The notes: a model not told the origin generated them from the letters alone. Positions 45,351-54,231 are shown, counted from the stretch's first letter. The stretch is DNA of 64,000 nt from Fructobacillus durionis (GCF_900112405.1 NZ_FOLI01000006.1:34541-98540), one strand, 5' to 3'. Program-made: numbers and translations.

Positions 45351-46400
45351 ATGCAAACGCCAATTCTTGAAGTTAAAAACTTAGAGGTTTCCTTTGCAAC
45401 CTATGCAGGAACCATTCAAGCCATTCGTGGTGTCGACTTTCAACTTTTTGAAGGTGAAACACTAGCCATCGTTGGAGAATCTGGATCCGGAAAATCAGTT
45501 ACCACAAAGACTTTATTGGGACTGAATGCAGCGAATGCAACGGTTAAAGAAGGCAGCCAGATTCTTCTTGGAGACACGAACTTAGCCGACTATACCGAGA
45601 AGGATTGGGATCAAATCCGTGGTAAGAAGATTGCCATGGTTTTCCAAGACCCAATGACTTCTTTGGACCCAACAATGACAATTGGTAAGCAAATTGCCGA
45701 GCCAATGGAAAAGCACTTGGGAAAGAAGGCCAAGGAAGCGCGTGAAGCGGCCTTAGCCTTGATGAAGGACGTTGGAATTCCTGATGCAGAAGAGCACATT
45801 GATGATTACCCTCACCAATGGTCAGGTGGTATGCGTCAGCGTGCCGTTATTGCCATTGCTTTGGCAGCTGAACCTGACATCTTGATTGCTGATGAACCAA
45901 CGACTGCCTTGGATGTTACCATCCAAGCACAGATTTTGAACATCTTGAAGGCTCAGCAAAAAAAGCGCAAGATGGCTGTTATCTTTATCACCCACGACCT
46001 TGGCGTTGTGGCTGACGTGGCTGACCGTGTTGCTGTTATGTACGCTGGTAAGATTGTTGAAAAGGGAACGGTTAACGAAATTTTCTACAATCCAAAGCAC
46101 CCATATACTTGGGGATTGTTGTCATCAATGCCAACAACTTCAACGGCTTTGGGTTCATTGCATGCTATTCCTGGAACGCCTCCAGACTTGCTTTACCCAC
46201 CAAAGGGTGATGCCTTTGCCAACCGTAATGCCTACGCATTGAAGATTGACCACGAAAAGCAACCACCATTCTTCCAGGTTTCACCAACTCACGAAGCCGC
46301 CACTTGGTTGCTTGATAAGCGTGCGCCAAAGGTTGTGCCACCAGAAGAAATTCAAAAGCGCCAAGCCTACTGGCAAGAACACTTTGTAAAGGAAGGTTAA
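45351..46400 (+). CDS. oppD: oligopeptide ABC transporter ATPase OppD
   Basis: A 349-aa ATPase: Walker [10 protein letters not shown], signature [15 protein letters not shown], Walker [16 protein letters not shown]-loop [26 protein letters not shown]. The C-terminal oligopeptide-transport extension ([12 protein letters not shown], then [21 protein letters not shown]) is present, but the cysteines that bind an iron-sulfur cluster in many OppD proteins are not seen. RBS AGGAGTG. Works with OppF to power peptide import. Confidence 0.96.
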   Translation: MQTPILEVKNLEVSFATYAGTIQAIRGVDFQLFEGETLAIVGESGSGKSVTTKTLLGLNAANATVKEGSQILLGDTNLADYTEKDWDQIRGKKIAMVFQDPMTSLDPTMTIGKQIAEPMEKHLGKKAKEAREAALALMKDVGIPDAEEHIDDYPHQWSGGMRQRAVIAIALAAEPDILIADEPTTALDVTIQAQILNILKAQQKKRKMAVIFITHDLGVVADVADRVAVMYAGKIVEKGTVNEIFYNPKHPYTWGLLSSMPTTSTALGSLHAIPGTPPDLLYPPKGDAFANRNAYALKIDHEKQPPFFQVSPTHEAATWLLDKRAPKVVPPEEIQKRQAYWQEHFVKEG

Positions 46401-46403
46401 ACG

Positions 46404-47339
46404 ATGCAAAATCCAGAAGCAAAAAAATTAGTTTCGATTAAGAATCTGACTTTAACCTTTAATGCTGGTAAGAAGAACGAAAAGACGGCTTTGGAAGACG
46501 TTTCCTTCGATATTTACGAAGGGGAAACTTTTGGACTCGTTGGGGAATCTGGTTCAGGAAAGACGACCCTGGGTCGTACGGTTTTGAAATTGTATGATCC
46601 AGCCAGTGGTTCGATTGAATTTGACGGCCACGACATCAACAAGATGAAGAAGAAGGAGTTGGCAGACTTCCGCTCAAAGGCTCAGATGATTTTCCAGGAT
46701 CCTCAGGCTTCATTGAACGGTCGTTTGACAGTTTCAAACATCTTGGGTGAAGGGCTGGATGAAGCTGGCTTCACCAAGAACAAGGAAGAACGTCGTAAGA
46801 AGATTTTGGAATTGCTCCACATGGTTGGATTGAACGAAGACCATGCTTCACGTTATCCTCACGAATTTTCTGGTGGACAGAAGCAACGTATTGGAATTGC
46901 CCGTGCCTTGGCCGTACAGCCAAAGTTTGTGATTGCCGATGAGCCAATCTCTGCCTTGGATGTTTCGGTTCAAGCCCAGGTCGTGAACTTGCTGGCTAAG
47001 TTGCAGAAGGAACAAGGCTTGACTTATCTCTTCATCGCCCACGATTTGGCGATGGTGAAGTACTTGTCTGACCGTATCGGTGTTTTGCACTGGGGAAAGT
47101 TGGTTGAGTTGGGAACGGCTGACCAGGTTTACAACCACCCATTGCACCCATACACGAAGTCATTGCTTTCAGCAGTTCCAGTGCCAGATCCCGTTAAGGA
47201 AAAGGCCCACCACGTGAAGAGCTACGACCCATCCTTTGAAAAGGACGGTCAGGAGCGTCACATGGTTGAGATGGAAACAGGACACTTTGTCTTGGCAACT
47301 GATGAAGAAGCTGCGAAGTACAAAGCTGACCAAAAGTGA
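46404..47339 (+). CDS. oppF: oligopeptide ABC transporter ATPase OppF
   Basis: A 311-aa ATPase: Walker A GESGSGKTT, signature FSGGQKQRIGIARAL, Walker B FVIADEPISALDVS, H-loop IAHDLAMVKYLSDRIGVLHWGKLVELG and the PLHPYTKSLLSAVPVPDP extension. The ATG follows the oppD stop by three bases, with the site in the end of oppD (AAAGGAAGG). Last gene of the operon; a terminator follows. Confidence 0.96.
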   Translation: MQNPEAKKLVSIKNLTLTFNAGKKNEKTALEDVSFDIYEGETFGLVGESGSGKTTLGRTVLKLYDPASGSIEFDGHDINKMKKKELADFRSKAQMIFQDPQASLNGRLTVSNILGEGLDEAGFTKNKEERRKKILELLHMVGLNEDHASRYPHEFSGGQKQRIGIARALAVQPKFVIADEPISALDVSVQAQVVNLLAKLQKEQGLTYLFIAHDLAMVKYLSDRIGVLHWGKLVELGTADQVYNHPLHPYTKSLLSAVPVPDPVKEKAHHVKSYDPSFEKDGQERHMVEMETGHFVLATDEEAAKYKADQK

Positions 47340-47378
47340 TATATTGCGATACGAGAAGGTATTTAAATATTGACTTAT

Positions 47379-47425
47379 AAAAGCAGTTAGTGCAGACATT
47401 ACGTCTAGCCCTAACTGCTTTTTTC
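47379..47425 (+). terminator. terminator after oppF
   Basis: AAGCAGTTAG / CTAACTGCTT stem with an inner GAC / GTC stem, followed by T. Confidence 0.87.
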
Positions 47426-47443
47426 GGGTAAAATAAAGACATT

Positions 47444-48955
47444 ATGACAGACTTTAAAGAAGCGTTAAAAACACGGCGTACATTCGCCATTATTTCTCAC
47501 CCCGATGCGGGTAAAACAACACTGACTGAACAGTTGCTTTTGCACGGTGGTGTTATTCGTGAAGCCGGAACTGTTAAGGGCCGTGGTGCTAAGAAGATGG
47601 CCTCATCCGATTGGATGGCCATCGAGCAGCAGCGTGGAATCTCCGTTACTTCATCTGTTTTGCAGTTTGACTACGACGGTAAGCGGATTAACATCTTGGA
47701 TACCCCTGGGCACGAAGATTTCTCTGAAGATACTTACCGTACCTTGATGGCCGTTGATTCGGTTGTCATGGTTGTCGATGCCGCGAAGGGTATCGAGCCT
47801 CAGACGAAGAAGCTCTTTGAAATCGTTTCTAAGCGTGGTATTCCTGTCTTCACCTTCTTCAACAAGATTGACCGTGATGCTCGCGCACCATTGGATCTTG
47901 TGGATGAGTTGGAAACGACTCTTGGTATCAAGGCCTTCCCAATGAACTGGCCAATTGGATCCGGTCAGATTTTGCAGGGTATCTACGACCTTCGTCAAAA
48001 GGAAATGATTCCTTTCAAGAATGCTTCGGACCATCCTGAAGTGCTGGAAGAAGGAATGGATGAAGTGGAGTTGTTGGAAGATGCTGGGAACGACTTTGAC
48101 ACCGATGCTGTTGCGCACGGTAAGTTGACACCCGTCTTCTTCGGTTCCGCCTTGGCTAACTTCGGTGTGACGGAATTCTTGGAGCAATACTTGCAGTATG
48201 CGCCAGAACCAGCCGCCATTGAAACGGTTGACGACCGCTTGGTTGAACCAGATGATAACCAGTTTACTGGTTTCGTCTTCAAGATTCAGGCCAACATGGA
48301 CCCTCGTCACCGTGACCGAATTGCCTTTGTACGTATCGTCTCCGGTGAGTTTACTAAGGGAATGGACGTGACTTTGTCGCGTACGGGTAAGAAGCTTCGC
48401 TTGGCTAATGTGACCCAGTTTATGGCCGAGGAACGTGAGAACGTTCAAACGGCCGTTCCTGGTGATATTATCGGTGTTTACGACACAGGTAACTTCCAGA
48501 TTGGGGACACGATTTACTCTGGTAAGAAGCAAGTGACTTTCCCAGACCTCCCAACCTTTACGCCAGAATACTTTAACAAAGTCATTGCCAAGGATGTTAT
48601 GAAGCAGAAGTCCTACCACAAGGGAATCACCCAGTTGGTACAAGAAGGAACGATTCAGCTTTATAAGTCCTGGAACTCCAATGAATATATCTTGGGGGCT
48701 GTTGGACAATTGCAGTTTGAAGTCTTCAAGTTCCGAATGGAAAACGAGTATAACGTGGCCATCCAATTTGAGCCAATCGGTTCAAAGGTGGCTCGTTGGG
48801 TGAACCCGGACCAAGTGGATGAAAAGATGGCTTCATCACGTAACCTTTTGGTTCGTGATCGCTATGACCGTCCAGTCTTCTTGTTTGAAAACCAATTTGC
48901 GATGAACTGGTTCAAGGACAAGTATCCAAACGTTGATTTGGAAGCAAAAATGTAA
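47444..48955 (+). CDS. prfC: peptide chain release factor 3
   Basis: A 503-aa GTPase that removes RF1/RF2 from the ribosome after termination. G1 [15 protein letters not shown], the K-G-R-G-A-K-K-M switch region, G3 [16 protein letters not shown] and G4 [14 protein letters not shown] are clear, as is the RF3 C-terminal [19 protein letters not shown]. It is slightly shorter than E. coli RF3 (529). No Shine-Dalgarno precedes ATG 47444, and TAAAAT (47429-47434) lies just nine bases before it, suggesting a leaderless message. Confidence 0.95.
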   Translation: MTDFKEALKTRRTFAIISHPDAGKTTLTEQLLLHGGVIREAGTVKGRGAKKMASSDWMAIEQQRGISVTSSVLQFDYDGKRINILDTPGHEDFSEDTYRTLMAVDSVVMVVDAAKGIEPQTKKLFEIVSKRGIPVFTFFNKIDRDARAPLDLVDELETTLGIKAFPMNWPIGSGQILQGIYDLRQKEMIPFKNASDHPEVLEEGMDEVELLEDAGNDFDTDAVAHGKLTPVFFGSALANFGVTEFLEQYLQYAPEPAAIETVDDRLVEPDDNQFTGFVFKIQANMDPRHRDRIAFVRIVSGEFTKGMDVTLSRTGKKLRLANVTQFMAEERENVQTAVPGDIIGVYDTGNFQIGDTIYSGKKQVTFPDLPTFTPEYFNKVIAKDVMKQKSYHKGITQLVQEGTIQLYKSWNSNEYILGAVGQLQFEVFKFRMENEYNVAIQFEPIGSKVARWVNPDQVDEKMASSRNLLVRDRYDRPVFLFENQFAMNWFKDKYPNVDLEAKM

Positions 48956-48965
48956 ATTGAAATTT

Positions 48966-48999
48966 AAAAGCAGTCTATCTTTTTGATGGCTGCTTTTTT
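48966..48999 (+). terminator. terminator after prfC
   Basis: AAAAGCAG...CTGCTTTT stem with inner TATC / GATG pairing, followed by six T. Confidence 0.78.
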
Positions 49000-49016
49000 G
49001 ATAGAAAGGAATCGCT

Positions 49017-49472
49017 ATGAAGGCAGAAGAGCTATTTGAGAAGGCTAAGGAAGCGGGGGCTGTTCCGCAAACGGCTAAGATGCAATCGGCATTTCAGTTT
49101 GGCGTTGATGCGGATGGATTAGCAGCCTTGGTGCTGGATGGTACAAAGACGGCAACGGCTTCCGCCTATGAACTCTATGAAGAAGAGGAACCACTGCCCA
49201 AAGAGGGCGCCTATGATGTTGTGCTGGACGGTCAGGATGAAGCGGTTTGCGTGATTCAAAATGATTCGGTCAAACTGGAAGAATACTTGGCAGTGAGTGA
49301 GCAACACGCCCGTGCAGAGGGCGAAGGGGACCGGAGCCTAAGCTATTGGCGTTCGGTGCATGAACCTTTCTTTGAGGAAGAGTATAAAGCGATGGACAAG
49401 ACCTTTGATAAGGAAAAGGCACAGATTGTTTTGGAGTCCTTTCACGTTGTTTATCGACCTGAACGAAAATGA
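49017..49472 (+). CDS. ASCH-domain protein
   Basis: A 151-aa protein of the ASCH superfamily (PUA-like fold, proposed RNA-binding or nucleotide-processing). Family features: FQFGVDADGLAALVLDGTKTATASAY, then QNDSVKLEEYLAVSEQHARAEGEGDRSLSYWRSVHEPFF. Members related to YqfB hydrolyse N4-acylcytidine; whether this one does is unknown. RBS AAAGGAAT. It follows prfC after a terminator and may have its own promoter in the intervening bases. Confidence 0.85.
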   Translation: MKAEELFEKAKEAGAVPQTAKMQSAFQFGVDADGLAALVLDGTKTATASAYELYEEEEPLPKEGAYDVVLDGQDEAVCVIQNDSVKLEEYLAVSEQHARAEGEGDRSLSYWRSVHEPFFEEEYKAMDKTFDKEKAQIVLESFHVVYRPERK

Positions 49473-49550
49473 CTTTGCAACGTCAGTGCGTCACCTTCCA
49501 AAAATCGTGCTACACTCGAGGTGTAGATAGAACGAAAGGAAGCATAAAAC

Positions 49551-49709
49551 ATGTTAAGTCGTTTAGTCACAGGAACCAAGTCAGAAGAAAGCTTTACGGA
49601 CCAATTGAACGCGGTCTTGAAGGATTTGCAGAATGATGGCAATGAAATCATTGATGTAAAATTCTCAGAATCACTGGAGCACGTTTCAGCATTGATTCTA
49701 TATAAGTAA
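49551..49709 (+). CDS. small Cse60-like protein (52 aa)
   Basis: A 52-codon gene with a good GAAAGGAAG site seven to eight bases before ATG 49551 and its own terminator. The product (starting MLSRLVTGTKSEESF) has a central FTDQLNAVLKDLQNDG helix and an ending IIDVKFSESLEHVSALILYK. This resembles the Cse60 family (Bacillus sporulation-associated small proteins) in its IK/VKFS and ALI-x-Y-K blocks. The organism group does not sporulate, so another role is expected. Function unknown. Confidence 0.65.
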   Translation: MLSRLVTGTKSEESFTDQLNAVLKDLQNDGNEIIDVKFSESLEHVSALILYK

Positions 49710-49725
49710 TAAAGAAATGTATTGA

Positions 49726-49755
49726 AAAAGGAAGACCGATTGGTCTTCCTTTTTA
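49726..49755 (+). terminator. terminator after the Cse60-like gene
   Basis: AAAAAGGAAGACC-gat-tGGTCTTCCTTTTT. Confidence 0.9.
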
Positions 49756-49808
49756 TTTCTGCTTTTTCATCGATATCAGAACTTTTACTAAGAATAAACA
49801 AACAAACC

Positions 49809-49848
49809 TGCTATAATTGGAAGCGGCGTTCTGCTAGCGGACGCCGCT
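49809..49848 (+). promoter_or_regulatory. folT promoter and 5'-terminal hairpin
   Basis: Extended -10 TGCTATAAT (TATAAT at 49812-49817) should start RNA at about 49824. AGCGGCGT (49822-49829) pairs with ACGCCGCT (ending near 49848) in a G/C-rich stem at the very 5' end, before the riboswitch. This could protect the transcript from decay. Confidence 0.55.
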
Positions 49849-49863
49849 AAAATTTATGGGGTA

Positions 49864-49938
49864 GAAACCCGTGCGTTAAGTGCGCTGGAAACGGAATGTG
49901 GGCCAGCGACGAAACAGTTAATGTGCGGTGCGGGTTTC
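49864..49938 (+). ncRNA. tetrahydrofolate (THF) riboswitch, folT type
   Basis: P1 is GAAACCCG (49864-49871) with CGGGTTTC (49931-49938). Between them are the conserved blocks of the folT THF riboswitch: GCGTTAAGTG, GGAATGT, CAGCGACGAA and GTGCGGTG, with stems formed by CGCTGG / CCAGCG. Downstream, CTCC (about 49960) can pair with GGAG of the folT ribosome site, so control is probably translational: bound folate would favour a closed site. Confidence 0.88.
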
Positions 49939-49984
49939 GCATTCACCAACACAGGTGGACACTCCTTTGAGGAGGTTCAATCAT

Positions 49985-50563
49985 ATGAACAATTCACGCA
50001 CTCGTTTTTTGAAGTGGGGCTTGCCCCGCTTGTCGGTCCAGCAGCTGGTCTTACTGGCTGCTTTGATTGCCCTTTCCTTTATCTTGGGGCGGGTCTCGAT
50101 TACAACGCAGATTCTTCGAATCTCATTTGTTTTCCTGGCCTCATCCTTGATGGGGAAGTGGTTTGGGCCAATCTGGACTATGCTTGCCATGGTTCTAACG
50201 GACTTCGTAAAAGTCACCTTCATTTCAGGGGGGACTTGGTCACCAATCATGGCGATTGGGGTGGCGCTGGCTGGTTTGATTTACGGTGGGTTCTTCTACC
50301 GTGAGAAAAAGGACCAGAAGCTCTCCTGGTGGACGATTGCCGTCGCAGTACTTTGCATCACGGTTTTTGTTAACCTGATGACGAATACACTGGCCATTAT
50401 GTTCCTGTATTCACACCACCATTCATGGTCGGTCTTTACCGGAATGTTGGCACCACGACTTTTGAAGTCAGTGATTTTTTATCCAATTCAGTTAGTACTA
50501 ACTTATTGGATGTTGAATAACCGAGTTGTCTTGGATTTGTCAAAGCGCTTATTTAATAAATAG
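49985..50563 (+). CDS. folT: folate ECF transporter S component FolT
   Basis: A 192-aa integral membrane protein with about six helices that captures folate and joins the shared ECF energy module, which is encoded outside the window. The S-component pattern is seen: LVLLAALIALSFILGRVSI at the N-terminus, RISFVFLASSLMGKWFGP, and GGTWSPIMAIGVALAGLIYG with C-terminal MLAPRLLKSVIFYPIQ. ATG 49985 follows GAGGAGG. The upstream THF riboswitch identifies the ligand as folate. Confidence 0.92.
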   Translation: MNNSRTRFLKWGLPRLSVQQLVLLAALIALSFILGRVSITTQILRISFVFLASSLMGKWFGPIWTMLAMVLTDFVKVTFISGGTWSPIMAIGVALAGLIYGGFFYREKKDQKLSWWTIAVAVLCITVFVNLMTNTLAIMFLYSHHHSWSVFTGMLAPRLLKSVIFYPIQLVLTYWMLNNRVVLDLSKRLFNK

Positions 50564-50571
50564 TCATTAAT

Positions 50572-50605
50572 AAAAGCACCTCTTCTTTCGAAGGGGTGCT
50601 TTTTA
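50572..50605. terminator. bidirectional terminator between folT and the yczE-like gene
   Basis: AAAAGCACC...GGTGCTTTT stem with an inner TTC/GAA. Confidence 0.87.
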
Positions 50606-50611
50606 GTGAGT

Positions 50612-51316
50612 TTAACTTTGCTGTGGGATATCTTTGTGAGACTGCTCCATGTTTCCGTGGACCAGCGCTGGAAAGACGTGGCGGTCTGACCAGGCAATAA
50701 TAGAGCCCTGACAGATAAAGGCGAAGGCTGTTCCAATGTTTAGGGCCACCACTGTTCCAGAGAGTAACCAACAGATTAGTGAGATGAAGATGGCCACGAT
50801 GAAGTTGGACATCTGGGCCTTTGGTGCGGATCCCTTGAAATAAGAGAAGCGCAGGATGTTGGTCAAATCATCGATTGGGTGAAGGATGACGTTGACACGT
50901 TGGTAGATGGAAATTCCAACCCCAACTGTCGCCAATCCAGCGATGTCGATGATAATCTTTTCATAGATTGGGAGCTGGTTGAGGTGGAGAACGGCCAACC
51001 AGCCGTTGAAGATACCCACCATCAGCGAGAAGAGAACACCGAAGAGGATGTTTCCAAAGAAACGCTTCCAGTTCAGCTTACCCGAGAAGAAGATGTTGGC
51101 CGTGGCAACTAAAACTGTGGTCAGGCCTAAGAAGAGGGCAATGGGAAAGCCGGTCAATTTTGACAGGTTAGCCGCACCGGCTGTCCAAGGGGCTGACCCT
51201 AAGTTTGTTGAAACAGAAAGGGCATTGCCGAGGGCATCGAGTGTTAGCGAAAAAATAAAGTAAAAGAAAAATTGGCGGAAGGAAAGCTCAAAGTACTGTC
51301 CGTCGCGATAGTGCAT
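50612..51316 (-). CDS. YczE/YitT-type membrane protein
   Basis: A 234-aa integral membrane protein with about five to six helices. DALGNALSVSTNLGSAPWTAGAANLSKLTGF is the recognisable YczE block (N-L-G-S-x-P-W), and GVGISIYQRVNVILHPIDDLTNIL matches the second conserved region. ATG 51316 (MHYRDGQYF) follows AGGAGAAT; a TTG further upstream is less likely. Function is unknown; B. subtilis YczE affects biosynthesis or export of secondary metabolites. Confidence 0.75.
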   Translation of the reverse strand: MHYRDGQYFELSFRQFFFYFIFSLTLDALGNALSVSTNLGSAPWTAGAANLSKLTGFPIALFLGLTTVLVATANIFFSGKLNWKRFFGNILFGVLFSLMVGIFNGWLAVLHLNQLPIYEKIIIDIAGLATVGVGISIYQRVNVILHPIDDLTNILRFSYFKGSAPKAQMSNFIVAIFISLICWLLSGTVVALNIGTAFAFICQGSIIAWSDRHVFPALVHGNMEQSHKDIPQQS

Positions 51317-51366
51317 AATTATTCTCCTGTTCAATTATCCGGCTTTGTTTAAACGAACACCGGTGA

Positions 51367-52824
51367 TTATTTCAAAACTAATTTAACGACCCCTTCCCAA
51401 CGTGGGGTTTGAGGGAACATGTCGATTGGTTGGATATAGTCAACCTTGTATGCTGAATCAAGGTCTGCCAGGTCCCGGGCAAGGGTCGAAGGGTTACATG
51501 AGATGTAAACAAACTTACTTGGGCGGGCCTTGAGGATGGCTTTCTTTAAGTCATCCTCCAAACCAGGACGGGGTGGGTCAACAACTAAGGCTGTTGGCTT
51601 AAAGCCGTCCTTGGCCCACTTCTTAAAGACGCGGTCGGCAGATCCGACTTCGTAGTGGGCGTTTTCGATGCCGTTTTCCTCGGCGTTCAGGCGGGCGTCT
51701 TCAACGGCTTCGGGAATGATTTCCATTCCGCGCACTTCGGCGACTTTGTAAGCCATTGAAAGTCCCAGGGTACCAACCCCGGCGTAGGCATCGATCAACT
51801 TATCGGTTGGTTGTAAGTCCATGGCCGCCAAGGCAATCTCGTAGGTCTTTTCCATTTGCTCGTAGTTCAACTGCAAGAAGGCACGTGGGGAAAAGTTGAA
51901 AGTCAGGCCTAAGATATCCTCTTGCAGGTAGTCAGCCCCCCAGAGCTTCCAAGTTTCTTCACCCCAAATCAAAGAGCTTGAGTCATCGTGTAGGTTCTGG
52001 AAGAGGCCGATTACCTCTGGTAATTCCTTTTGAATATCTTGAACGATGAGTTCTTCATCTGGCAAACGGTCTTCAGTTGTGACGATGGTTGCCTGTGCCA
52101 AACCTTCTTGGTTAGTACGAACAATCAAAGTCTTGACGAGTCCCTTCTTGGACTTCTCGTTGTAGAAGGATAGGGAGTGCTTGTCCAAAATCTGACCCAG
52201 CTTACGAATGATGTGCAGGGTCCGTGGATCCTGTGTGGCCATTTCTGGGAGGTCGACTAAGTCGTGGGTACCACGCTTGTAGAGACCGATGGTCAACTGG
52301 CCCTTTAACTTACGGATGGGCAGGGAAGCTTTATTACGGTAGTGAGCGGGCACTTCCATGCCGAGGGTGTCTAACACCTTGATGTTTTCGTAACCTTTTG
52401 GCTGGAACTTCTCCAAGGCCTGACCAATCAAGTCTTTCTTAAAGGCCAGCTGTGCAGGATAGGCCAAGTGAGCCAATTCGAATCCACCCACGAGGTCGGC
52501 GGCTGGATCGTCAGGTGTGACACGGTCTGGGGATGGTTCGCGAACGGTAACAGTCTTGGCCTCCAGGAACTTGTCAGTCACCTTCGTGACTTTGGCAGTG
52601 ACCACTTCGCCAGGCAAGGCACCGGGGATGAAGGTAATCTTGCGCTTGAAGTAACCGATTCCTTCACCATTGATGCCAAGGCGCTTGATGGTTAGTGGGA
52701 ACTTCTGGCCGACTTTGACATTCACGTCTTGTTGATTGGAACGTTGGGGCCGCTTTTGGTAGCGGTTATTGCCACCCTGGTGGGGGCGCTTTTTTGATTT
52801 AAAGTTCTTTTGATAATCTGACAT
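51367..52824 (-). CDS. 23S rRNA (uracil-5-)-methyltransferase (RlmD/RlmCD type)
   Basis: A 485-aa SAM-dependent enzyme. A basic N-terminal extension (KKRPHQGGNNRYQKRPQR) and a TRAM RNA-binding domain (about 38-95, KRLGINGEGIGYFKRKITFIPGALPGE) precede the methyltransferase: DAYAGVGTLGLSMA for SAM, DPPRPG and YISCNPSTLARDL, with the catalytic Cys in SCNP. Gram-positive RlmCD modifies two positions of 23S rRNA. The cysteines of an iron-sulfur cluster seen in E. coli RlmD are not evident. It lies nine bases after the DUF998 gene and is probably co-transcribed. Confidence 0.92.
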   Translation of the reverse strand: MSDYQKNFKSKKRPHQGGNNRYQKRPQRSNQQDVNVKVGQKFPLTIKRLGINGEGIGYFKRKITFIPGALPGEVVTAKVTKVTDKFLEAKTVTVREPSPDRVTPDDPAADLVGGFELAHLAYPAQLAFKKDLIGQALEKFQPKGYENIKVLDTLGMEVPAHYRNKASLPIRKLKGQLTIGLYKRGTHDLVDLPEMATQDPRTLHIIRKLGQILDKHSLSFYNEKSKKGLVKTLIVRTNQEGLAQATIVTTEDRLPDEELIVQDIQKELPEVIGLFQNLHDDSSSLIWGEETWKLWGADYLQEDILGLTFNFSPRAFLQLNYEQMEKTYEIALAAMDLQPTDKLIDAYAGVGTLGLSMAYKVAEVRGMEIIPEAVEDARLNAEENGIENAHYEVGSADRVFKKWAKDGFKPTALVVDPPRPGLEDDLKKAILKARPSKFVYISCNPSTLARDLADLDSAYKVDYIQPIDMFPQTPRWEGVVKLVLK

Positions 52825-52832
52825 AGTCTCTC

Positions 52833-54011
52833 CTAGTCGAGTGCCTTGAGCTTAAAGGAGTAAGTGTTTTCCTTTAGTTCGTATAGTTCGTGAATGTTTT
52901 GCATGAGCAGTAGCAACCAGGAAATTCCCATTGTTAAGACAAAAATCTCAAAGGCTGTTAGTGAGAAGTAGCGGATGCCATAGAAAAGGAAGCAGGAAAT
53001 CATGATACCAAGCGCTGTTGAGAGTGAGAAAATCAAGAATTCCTTGGAGGCCTTGGGCAGGAGCAAACGGATGCTGATCATTGGCAGTCCCGTCCCCAAA
53101 ATTAAGAGGTTGGCTGCCGTATCATGAGCAACGTGCAGGAAACCTGGGTTGTTTGGTAGGGCACCAATGGAAAAAAGGCAAATGGCATCAAAGGTTAGAA
53201 AGATTCGTAGGGTAATCAGGCGCCAGTTTCGGGGTAGGCGTTTTTGGATGGGGACAAAGAGGTAATCAATTAAAGTTCCCCAGAGAATGCCTGACACCAT
53301 CAAGGTTGCGTTAAAGGTCCATGAAAAGTCGGCCTTCGATGTTCCTAAAAAGGAGAAGTTATGCTGCCACCAAAGGAGGCGGGAGTTTGTCACCATGGCA
53401 ATCAGAACACCGCCGACAATGGTGATAATAAGAAGAAACATCATAAAGGTGGTTGAAATTAGGGTGGCTGAATAAATCATCACGTAGTTGACGACTGAAA
53501 TAAAGGTGAAGAAAATGAGGGTCGCGGTCAGTGAGTCAAAGGAGGCTGCTTGAAAGAGGTAGCCGATTGCCCAGAAGATGGCCACCATGGTGAGGGCCTG
53601 AATCAAGGCAAAGGAAATAAAAAGCGTTGGCGCCAATCGAATGGCTGTTCTTTTCTGAAGAGGGTCCGCAATTTTCTTTAATCGTTGAATGCGTGTATAG
53701 ATGAAAGCGGCCATTCCAGTTAGCTCCCCAAGGAAGATCACCCATGTGGCGATGGAATCGGCGCCGGTTAGTGCGATTAAATGTTCATTTTGCCAAATAT
53801 TATAGAAAGCAAAGGCCACAGTGGCTAAGATGGAAGGAATGAGAAAGCGGCGGATTGATAGCTGCTGGTTCTGGTTTTCCTGGAGTTTCTTGCTTGGGAG
53901 AACTTTAAAGGATTGGTTGCTGACTTGAATGTCAATTTGGTCGCCGTCTTCTAACTGCAAGTCCTGTACGACTTGGTCGGGAAGCTCGATTTCGAAATGT
54001 TTCTTACCCAC
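52833..54011 (-). CDS. AbrB-domain/DUF998-like membrane fusion protein
   Basis: A 392-aa protein. Residues about 1-45 (KKHFEIELPDQVVQDLQLEDGDQIDIQVSNQS) form an AbrB/MazE-like swapped hairpin, which is normally a DNA-binding dimer. After a linker there are about ten to eleven membrane helices; WWQHNFSFLGTSKADFSW and LHVAHDTAANLLILGTGLPM resemble DUF998. The start is GTG 54011 with AGAGG about nine bases upstream. Such a fusion suggests a membrane-tethered regulator, but DNA binding is unproven. It heads the operon with the RlmD-type gene. Confidence 0.65.
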   Translation of the reverse strand: MGKKHFEIELPDQVVQDLQLEDGDQIDIQVSNQSFKVLPSKKLQENQNQQLSIRRFLIPSILATVAFAFYNIWQNEHLIALTGADSIATWVIFLGELTGMAAFIYTRIQRLKKIADPLQKRTAIRLAPTLFISFALIQALTMVAIFWAIGYLFQAASFDSLTATLIFFTFISVVNYVMIYSATLISTTFMMFLLIITIVGGVLIAMVTNSRLLWWQHNFSFLGTSKADFSWTFNATLMVSGILWGTLIDYLFVPIQKRLPRNWRLITLRIFLTFDAICLFSIGALPNNPGFLHVAHDTAANLLILGTGLPMISIRLLLPKASKEFLIFSLSTALGIMISCFLFYGIRYFSLTAFEIFVLTMGISWLLLLMQNIHELYELKENTYSFKLKALD

Positions 54012-54012
54012 T

Positions 54013-54149
54013 GTGTTATACCTCTTGAATAGGACAAATAAAGAAAAGCCAGTTAGCAGAGCGCTTTCTGGCAGTGATTATCTATAGTTTAATGGAAATG
54101 TAAAAAAATAGATATAGCACACTTGTGTTATACCACATATGTGTTATAC
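54013..54149. repeat. three copies of GTGTTATAC in the divergent control region
   Basis: GTGTTATAC occurs at 54013-54021, 54125-54133 and 54141-54149. The last two are tandem (16 bp apart) and cover the -35 and -10 of the rightward promoter; the first lies between the ribosome site and GTG start of the leftward gene. Each right-hand copy is part of an ACAC/GTGT-type half palindrome. They are good operator candidates for the HTH protein encoded next. Confidence 0.5.
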
Positions 54150-54150
54150 T
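54123..54150 (+). promoter_or_regulatory. promoter of the HTH-clpL unit
   Basis: -35 TTGTGT (54123-54128), 16-bp spacer, -10 TATACT (54145-54150), embedded in the GTGTTATAC repeats. No CtsR heptad repeat or CIRCE element is visible here. Confidence 0.55.
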
Positions 54151-54168
54151 AATTGTTGAGGAGGTCAT

Positions 54169-54231
54169 ATGGATGGTTCAGAAAATATGACAGCAAATCA
54201 AGAAATGGAGGCTGCATATGGTTCAGTTTAA
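54169..54231 (+). CDS. 20-codon leader ORF overlapping the HTH gene
   Basis: ATG 54169 has a near-perfect GAGGAGG (54158-54164) five bases upstream and runs 20 codons (MDGSENMTANQEMEAAYGSV) to TAA at 54229-54231. It overlaps the following HTH gene's start (54218) by 14 nt in a different frame. Its ribosome site is better than that of the HTH gene. It may be a leader peptide that couples translation; it resembles no known protein. Confidence 0.45.
   Translation: MDGSENMTANQEMEAAYGSV

Noticed and set aside
47651..48766. 371-codon open frame on the minus strand inside prfC
   Set aside because: It is the exact antisense shadow of a highly conserved GTPase gene, has no ribosome site and no recognisable domain.
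49921..50304. 127-codon open frame over the THF riboswitch and folT
   Set aside because: Out-of-frame overlap with the riboswitch and a conserved membrane gene.
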